Shown here: positions 30,312 through 34,512 of the stretch, one piece after another | Position numbering within the stretch: position 1 is the first letter of the stretch | How the letters are laid out: each line of letters opens with the position of its first letter | Assembly: GCA_016933475.1 (NCBI GenBank) | Contig: JAFGAW010000022.1 | Span: 1 to 34,512 of the forward strand | Length of the DNA: 34,512 nt | DNA from: Thermoleophilia bacterium | Lineage (GTDB): Bacteria; Actinomycetota; Thermoleophilia; UBA2241 | Direction of reading: 5' to 3' | Notes under the pieces: model-generated | Databases searched by the model: none | The model's input: the letters and a program-made list of their open reading frames with translations, nothing else | What the model was told of the DNA's origin: nothing | Position numbers and translations under genes: made by a program

Positions 30312-30320
30312 AGTCTACCA
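30312..30320 (-). promoter_or_regulatory. Extended -10 promoter for MoxR-VWA-GGDEF
   Basis: On the - strand TGGTAGACT, 58 bases before the GTG start. It has the TGGTAnnnT layout seen before hrcA and the flavoprotein gene. No -35 is seen. The remainder of the 208-base divergent spacer is GC-rich, with a Not-like palindromic run GGCCGCGGCCGGCCGCGGCC near 30348. Confidence 0.48.
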
Positions 30321-30424
30321 GAGGAGGATACCGGCGGCGGGGATCGGCCGCGGCCGGCCGCGGCCGCACTCGGACTCCATCAGATCCGGCGTGCTTCAGG
30401 CACACGGCCGCCGGGAAGAGTGGC

Positions 30425-30430
30425 GATAGT
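30425..30430 (+). promoter_or_regulatory. Weak -10 candidate for the enolase-superfamily gene
   Basis: GATAGT in TGGCGATAGTTG, 20 bases before the Shine-Dalgarno GGAGGAG at 30450. It departs from the TAnnnT pattern and has no -35. Confidence 0.25.
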
Positions 30431-30461
30431 TGACCGTGCAAGTAGCCTTGGAGGAGACATG

Positions 30462-31511
30462 ATGAGCGGAAGAGCGGCACAGGGCGCGGCGTACCGGCGG
30501 CTCGCGGGGCTCGGTCTCGTGATCGACGGGTACGAGACCGAGCGTCACGAGCTCGACGTCTCCAGCGGTTTCCGCCGCGTGACCACCACGGTGGTTCTGC
30601 GCGGCGGCGGGCAGGAGGGTCGCGGGGAGGACGTCACCTACGTCGCCGAGGACCACGACGGCTTCCCGCTCGATCTGCCGCTATCGGGTCACACCACGTT
30701 CGACGAGTACTCGCGGCGTTTCGGCGAGCTCGATCTCTTCCCGGCCGGCGGGCCGACGATGGCCGGCCAGGAGACCTACAGGCGCTGGGCTTTCGAGAGC
30801 GCCGCCCTCGACCTGGCCTTGAAGCAGGCCGGCGTCTCGCTCGGCACGGGGCTCGCCCGCGAGTACCGCCCGGTGCGCTTCGTGGTCTCGACCCGGCTCG
30901 ACATCCGGCCCTGGCTCGAGGTCGACCCCGATCTCGAGTTCAAGCTCGACCCGACCCCGGAGTGGGACGCCGACACCATGGCGCGTATCGCCGCCACCGG
31001 CCGCGTGCGCGCCCTCGACTTCAAGGCCTACTACGAGGGCACGCCGGTCGACAACGCCCCCGACCCAGAGCTCTACCGCACCGTAGCCAGGGCGTTCCCG
31101 GTCGCGCTCCTGGAGGACCCCTCCCTCGATGAAGGCTCGCGCGCGGCCCTGCGCGGGGAGGAGGGCCGCTTCAGCTTCGACGCCCCGATCCACTCCTGGG
31201 CCGACGTCGAGGCCCTGCCGGTGCGGCCGCGCCACCTCAACGTCAAGCCGTCGCGCTTCGGCGCGCTGGCCCGCCTGCTCGAGACCATCGAGCGCGCCCA
31301 GGCGGAGGGCATCGAGCTCTACGGCGGCGGGCAGTTCGAGCTCGGGGTAGGGCGCGACCAGATCCAGGCTCTGGCGAGCCTCTTCTACCCGGACGGACCC
31401 AACGACGTGGCCCCCCGCGACTTCCACGGGGACGCCCGGCCCGGAGTGCCGGGGAGCCCGCTCGTGCCGCTCGAGCAGGGCCCGGGCTTCGGGTTCGCCT
31501 TCCGGCGCTGA
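30462..31511 (+). CDS. Enolase-superfamily protein, substrate unknown
   Basis: A 349-residue protein resembling the mandelate racemase / muconate-lactonizing branch. The barrel shows LDFKAYYEG (D186, K188), LLEDPSLDE (E218, D219), FDAPIHSW (D240) and LNVKPSRFGALARLLETIE (K262): the acid residues at the ends of strands 3-5 and a lysine at strand 6. K161 in EFKLDP may be the other general base. The C-terminal YGGGQFELGVGRDQIQALASLF fits the capping strand 7-8 region. GHTTFDEYSRRFGELDLFP in the N-terminal domain is unfamiliar. I cannot assign a reaction. Two in-frame ATGs (30459, 30462) follow GGAGGAG; the second has better spacing. It is a single gene, divergent from the MoxR operon. Confidence 0.75.
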   Translation: MSGRAAQGAAYRRLAGLGLVIDGYETERHELDVSSGFRRVTTTVVLRGGGQEGRGEDVTYVAEDHDGFPLDLPLSGHTTFDEYSRRFGELDLFPAGGPTMAGQETYRRWAFESAALDLALKQAGVSLGTGLAREYRPVRFVVSTRLDIRPWLEVDPDLEFKLDPTPEWDADTMARIAATGRVRALDFKAYYEGTPVDNAPDPELYRTVARAFPVALLEDPSLDEGSRAALRGEEGRFSFDAPIHSWADVEALPVRPRHLNVKPSRFGALARLLETIERAQAEGIELYGGGQFELGVGRDQIQALASLFYPDGPNDVAPRDFHGDARPGVPGSPLVPLEQGPGFGFAFRR

Positions 31512-31538
31512 CGGCATCCCGAGCGGCGCGCCGGTCCC

Positions 31539-31556
31539 GCGGCGGCATCCCGCCGC
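31539..31556 (+). terminator. Possible terminator hairpin after the enolase-superfamily gene
   Basis: GCGGCGG-CATC-CCGCCGC, a seven-base perfect stem with a tetraloop, 27 bases after the stop. No T-run follows. Confidence 0.35.
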
Positions 31557-31669
31557 ATCGGGCACGCGGTCTCCCTGCGCGGACCGCCGTGCCGCCACCC
31601 GGTCCGGCGCGAGGGTGCCCCGCGCAGTCCGAGCCGAGATCCGCCTGGCCTCGGGTGCCCGGGAGCCTG

Positions 31670-31675
31670 TAGGGT
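31670..31675 (+). promoter_or_regulatory. -10 promoter candidate for the amidohydrolase gene
   Basis: TAGGGT in CCTGTAGGGTCTG, 34 bases before the ATG at 31710. The 198-base spacer holds no gene and no clear -35. Confidence 0.35.
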
Positions 31676-31709
31676 CTGTTCGCCGGCTCCTACCAAAGAC
31701 GGAGGCACG

Positions 31710-33386
31710 ATGTCGACCGACCGCGCGCTCGCCCCTGATCTCATCCTGACCAACGCGCTGGTGTACGCCGCCGACGCCGCGCGCTCGCGCCACGAGGCCG
31801 TGGCTGTCGGCGGGGGACGTGTCGTGGCCGTGGGCTCGGCCGCCGAGGTGGAGGCCCTCGCCGGCGCCGGCACCGAGGTCGTCGACCTCTGCGGCCGCCT
31901 CGTCCTGCCCGGCTTCATCGACGCGCACATGCACGCCTCGGCGGCGGTCGAGGAGCTCTACGACGTCTCGCTCGCCGCGTGCCGCTCGGTGGCGGACTGC
32001 GTCGCCGCCGTCGCGCGCTACGCGGGCGAGCACCCTGAGCTGCCGGCGGTCCGCGGCTATGGCTGGAGCGACACGTACATGCCGCGCCTCGGGCCGGCGG
32101 CCGCCGACCTCGACGCGGTCGTTCCCGACCGACCGGTCATCCTCTTCGACGACAGCTACCACTCGGCGTGGCTGAACTCGGCTGGCCTCCGCCGCGCCGG
32201 CATCGGCGCGGCGACCCCCGACCCCGGCAACGGGGTCATCGAGCGCCTGCCCGACGGGAACCCCGCCGGCACCTTGCGCGAGGGGCCGAGCGCCCTTGCC
32301 GAGCGCGCCTTCCCGCCCTACACCCTCGAGCAGGCGCGCGAAGGCATCCTCCACTTTCAGCGCACGGTGGCGGCACCGTATGGCCTGACGACCGTGCAGG
32401 ACGCGAACCCGCGGCCGGGCCGCGACGCCGCCCTCGAGGCCTTCGAGGTCCTGCAGGCGGCCGGCGAGCTGACGGCGCGCTACTGCCTCTCGCTGTGGAT
32501 CATGGAGGACCAGCCGCTCGACGAGCAGATCGCGGCCGCGGTCGACGAGCGGGCCCGCCACACGGGCCCGCTCGTCCGCGCGGCCTGGGCCAAGCTCTTC
32601 GCCGACGGCGTGATCGAGGGGCACACCGCGGTGCTGAAGGAGCCCTACGCGGACGCTCCCGAGATGTGCGGGGACCCGGTGTGGTCGGGTGACGGCCTGC
32701 TCAGGGCCTCCGTCGCCGCCGCCAAGGCGGGGTTCAGGCTGCACTACCACGCCATCGGCGACGCCGCCACGGCACTCTGCCTCGACGCGATCGAGGCCGC
32801 GGCCGCGGCGACCGGCGGCGCTGTCGAGCGCCCGCTCATCACCCACCTGCAGGTCGTCGACCTCGACGACCTGCCGCGCTTCGCGAGCCTCGGCGCCGTC
32901 GCCGCCGTGCAGCCCAACTGGTTCCTCAAGGAGGAGCTCTACCGGACGCGCCAGGTGCCCTACCTGGGGGAGGAGCGCGCCGAGCGCGAGTACCCGATGC
33001 GCAGCCTCTTCGATCACGGCATCCTCGTGGCGGGAGCGAGCGACTACCCGGTCCCGCCCGCTCCCGATCCGCTCATCGGCATCCAGCGCGGGGTGCTGCG
33101 CCGGGACCCGACGGACGCCTCGGAGCCCGAGCCGCTGTGGCCGGAGGAGGCCGTGCCGGTCGAGTGGATGCTGGACGCGTACACCATCAACGCTGCGCGT
33201 GCGCTGGGGCTCGAGGGGGAGGTCGGCTCGCTGGAGCCGGGCAAGGTCGCGGATCTCGTCGTCGTCAGCCGCGACCTGCTCTCGATCTCGCCCGAGGAGA
33301 TCACCACGGCCGCGGTCGAGCTGACGCTCTTCGGCGGCCGGCCTGTCTACGCCGCCGGCCCGTTCGCCGGCCTGGCCGGCGACTGA
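31710..33386 (+). CDS. Amidohydrolase family 3 (YtcJ-like) protein
   Basis: A 558-residue metal-dependent hydrolase. The N-terminal composite beta domain leads to LVLPGFIDAHMH (H73, H75). Then come FADGVIEGHTAVLKEPY, which in this family includes the metal-ligand region, LHYHAIGDAATALCLDAIE, LITHLQVVDLDDL, AVQPNWFLK and VAGASDYPV (the catalytic Asp). The C-terminal strands close with INAARALGLEGEVGSLEPGKVADLVVVSRDLL. YtcJ-like enzymes hydrolyse C-N bonds of amides or N-formyl compounds; the substrate is not predictable here. GGAGG precedes the ATG. The stop codon lies in the first unit of a 14-bp tandem repeat. Confidence 0.9.
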   Translation: MSTDRALAPDLILTNALVYAADAARSRHEAVAVGGGRVVAVGSAAEVEALAGAGTEVVDLCGRLVLPGFIDAHMHASAAVEELYDVSLAACRSVADCVAAVARYAGEHPELPAVRGYGWSDTYMPRLGPAAADLDAVVPDRPVILFDDSYHSAWLNSAGLRRAGIGAATPDPGNGVIERLPDGNPAGTLREGPSALAERAFPPYTLEQAREGILHFQRTVAAPYGLTTVQDANPRPGRDAALEAFEVLQAAGELTARYCLSLWIMEDQPLDEQIAAAVDERARHTGPLVRAAWAKLFADGVIEGHTAVLKEPYADAPEMCGDPVWSGDGLLRASVAAAKAGFRLHYHAIGDAATALCLDAIEAAAAATGGAVERPLITHLQVVDLDDLPRFASLGAVAAVQPNWFLKEELYRTRQVPYLGEERAEREYPMRSLFDHGILVAGASDYPVPPAPDPLIGIQRGVLRRDPTDASEPEPLWPEEAVPVEWMLDAYTINAARALGLEGEVGSLEPGKVADLVVVSRDLLSISPEEITTAAVELTLFGGRPVYAAGPFAGLAGD

Positions 33387-33443
33387 CCGGCGGCGACTGC
33401 ACGGCGGCGACTGCACGGCGGCGACTGCACGGCGGCGACTGAT
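33374..33443 (+). repeat. Five tandem 14-bp repeats across the amidohydrolase stop
   Basis: Units at 33374, 33388, 33402, 33416 and 33430. The middle three are identical, CGGCGGCGACTGCA. The first is degenerate and contains the TGA of the gene (33384-33386), and the last ends GACTGAT, with another TGA in a different frame. The spacer to 33523 holds no gene. Confidence 0.9.
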
Positions 33444-33502
33444 CGACGCCGAGTCGGGACCGGGGGGCACTCGCCTGCCTGTCACGGCGTGCGCCGGCGG
33501 CC

Positions 33503-33531
33503 CTTCAGTCGCGGGGGGCTCCTTCAGTCGC
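33503..33531 (-). repeat. Short direct repeat at the end of the isomerase-like gene
   Basis: The - strand sequence GCGACTGAAG, which contains the stop codon of the gene at 33524, occurs again 19 bases later (33503-33512). It is short but follows the same pattern as the other stop-codon duplications in this window. Confidence 0.5.
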
Positions 33532-34297
33532 CCGGTATGAGCCCCCGCGCCCGCAGGTGGGCGATCGAGTCGCGTACGGAGCGCTCGTCGAGGAGCTCGA
33601 GGATGACGGTCGCCTGCGCGGCGCGCGCCGCGGCAAGGACGAGCCGGGCGTCGACGACGCCGGTCCCCAGAGTCCCGTGCGGGTCGTCGGCGTCGGCCGG
33701 GCCGCGGTTGTCGTGCAGGTGGACGTGCTGGAGGCGAGCCTGCGGCGCGAAGAGGAAGTCGTGGAGCACGCCGGTGATCGCCGCGTGACCCGTGTCGAGC
33801 ACGAAGCCGAGCGCTCCGAGGTCGAGGTCGCCGGGGGCGTTGAAGTGCGAGGTGCCGCTGCCGGGCATGTTCTCGACGACCACGGGCACCCCCAGCTCGG
33901 CCTGCAGCCCGGCGAGGTCCTCGAGCGTGCGCTCGAGGGCGGCAAGTCTGCGGGGGTCTCGCCGGCGGGCCCGCTCGTCGAAGTCCGGGTGGGCGACGTA
34001 GCGGACGGCGCCGATCTCGGCCGCTGCCTCGAGGTGGCGGCGGTGGGTGGCGACGGCCTGCCGCCGCCGGCGTTCGCTGGTGGCCGCGGGCTCGAGATCC
34101 TCCCACGGGCCGTGGACGGTGAGCCGCAGCCCGCTCTCGTGCGCGGCGCGGCGGTTCTCGGCCGAGAGGAGTGTGTGGCCGTCGCCCGAGTAGATCTCGG
34201 AGAGCTCCGCGTACTCCGCGACACGCTCGAGGGCGGCACCTAGCGGCAGGTGCTCCCAGATGTCGCTGGGCAGGCCGATGTCGGGGGGGAGCCGCAC
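33524..34297 (-). CDS. Sugar phosphate isomerase/epimerase-like TIM barrel (AP endonuclease 2 family)
   Basis: A 257-residue xylose-isomerase-like TIM barrel (PF01261). Metal-binding residues are in VVVENMPGSGTSHF (Glu), FVLDTGHAAITG (Asp, His), HVHLHDNRGPADADDPHGTLGTG (His-x-Asp; part quoted) and ILELLD (Glu). Members isomerise or epimerise sugars or inositols, or act on DNA as endonuclease IV; sequence and length fit the sugar group better. GTG at 34297 gives VRLPPDIGLPSDIW as start; a longer in-frame reading to 34480 passes through promoter-like DNA. No Shine-Dalgarno is present and a -10 lies seven bases before GTG, so the mRNA may be leaderless. Confidence 0.8.
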   Translation of the reverse strand: MRLPPDIGLPSDIWEHLPLGAALERVAEYAELSEIYSGDGHTLLSAENRRAAHESGLRLTVHGPWEDLEPAATSERRRRQAVATHRRHLEAAAEIGAVRYVAHPDFDERARRRDPRRLAALERTLEDLAGLQAELGVPVVVENMPGSGTSHFNAPGDLDLGALGFVLDTGHAAITGVLHDFLFAPQARLQHVHLHDNRGPADADDPHGTLGTGVVDARLVLAAARAAQATVILELLDERSVRDSIAHLRARGLIPGD

Positions 34298-34304
34298 GTC
34301 ACTG

Positions 34305-34310
34305 AGTGTA
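34305..34310 (-). promoter_or_regulatory. -10 candidate for a leaderless isomerase-like mRNA
   Basis: - strand GGTACACT; the TACACT ends seven bases before the GTG at 34297, the distance at which transcription would begin at the start codon itself. A second TACACT lies ten bases further upstream (34315-34320). Confidence 0.42.
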
Positions 34311-34399
34311 CCGCAGTGTATGGGGCCACGGTGCTGCGACCGACGGCCGCTGCGGCCCCGGTCGCTCGCGGGCCGGAGGAGCCGCGCCGCCTCGTGCGC

Positions 34400-34405
34400 T
34401 AGGAT
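34400..34405 (+). promoter_or_regulatory. -10 promoter candidate for the last gene
   Basis: TAGGAT in GCGCTAGGATGCACC, predicting transcription from about 34412. The same hexamer precedes the M42 gene on the other strand. No -35 is seen. Confidence 0.42.
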
Positions 34406-34447
34406 GCACCGGCAGACGGCATGAGCGACACGAAAGGGACGGACCCC

Positions 34448-34512
34448 GTGACACCGATCGAGACGATCCAGGCCGAGCACGGCATCGTCGGCCGCGAGAG
34501 AGAGCTCGCCCT
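34448..34512 (+). CDS. Start of a gene running off the window, possibly a MoxR-like AAA ATPase
   Basis: From GTG at 34448 the reading is VTPIETIQAEHGIVGRERELA, open to the window end. HGIVGRERELA resembles the segment just before Walker A in MoxR-type AAA+ ATPases, but no catalytic motif is visible, so the assignment is weak. GAAAGGGACGG lies five to six bases upstream of the GTG. An in-frame ATG at 34421 would add nine residues but sits only about nine bases from the predicted transcript start and has no Shine-Dalgarno. Confidence 0.5.
   Translation, partial: MTPIETIQAEHGIVGRERELA

Noticed and set aside
30340-30370. GC palindromic run as an attachment site or origin
   Set aside because: Such GGCCGCGGCC runs arise easily at this base composition, and no integrase, transposase or replication gene lies in the window.
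30681-34106. A 1141-codon open frame on the minus strand
   Set aside because: It runs antisense through the enolase-superfamily and amidohydrolase genes and overlaps the isomerase-like gene in another frame. The translation is Arg/Gly/His/Asp-rich with no domain, as expected for a shadow frame in very GC-rich DNA.

Overview
The window is very GC-rich, with tightly packed genes, GTG and TTG starts alongside ATG, and many one- to eight-base stop/start overlaps. It starts inside lepA and continues through a conserved housekeeping order: GNAT, hemW, hrcA, dnaJ, prmA, mtaB, yqeY, phoH, ybeY, dgkA-PAP2, cdd, era, deoC, hisI. Base composition, gene order and promoter style suggest a high-GC actinobacterium. 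A deep-branching class such as Thermoleophilia or a relative is my guess from the gene content; I cannot place it further by reading alone.

Layout. (1) 1-12112: translation, heat-shock, RNA-maturation and nucleotide-salvage genes, all on the + strand. (2) 12174-15363: a GT-C glycosyltransferase (+) converging on a flippase-like membrane protein and a small membrane protein (both -). (3) 15794-16906: a secreted lytic-transglycosylase-like protein behind a 430-base gene-free leader, a strong hairpin, and tRNA-Leu(CAA). (4) 17076-23449: the most interesting part. A flavoprotein gene is followed by an acyl carrier protein, a 93-residue single-pass microprotein, an AMP-forming acyl ligase, a DltD-like SGNH protein, an MBOAT acyltransferase, and a second DltD-like protein. 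These are the parts of the Dlt pathway that D-alanylates teichoic acids in Firmicutes. Here, however, the ligase looks like an acyl-CoA synthetase, the DltD-like gene is duplicated, and the microprotein ends in a DltX-like F-x-Y-x-x-F tail. I infer a cell-envelope polymer acylation system with an unknown acyl group and an unknown acceptor. (5) 23559-25393: a persulfide-dioxygenase-like/double-rhodanese protein and a haem-binding protein, ending in a 3 x 28 bp tandem repeat and a 23-bp-stem bidirectional terminator. (6) 25546-30253 (-): M42 peptidase, then a MoxR ATPase / VWA (CoxE-like) / GAF-GGDEF group. (7) 30462-34297: an enolase-superfamily protein, a YtcJ-like amidohydrolase and, on the - strand, a sugar-phosphate-isomerase-like TIM barrel. 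The window ends in the first codons of a possible AAA ATPase.

Three genome-level patterns stand out. Promoter candidates share a TAnnnT -10, often as GGTAnnnT, with no recognisable -35. Several genes carry short tandem duplications that include their stop codon. Two genes (hisI and the flippase-like gene) have no ATG, GTG or TTG where translation must begin; in both, an ATC sits at good distance from a strong Shine-Dalgarno sequence.
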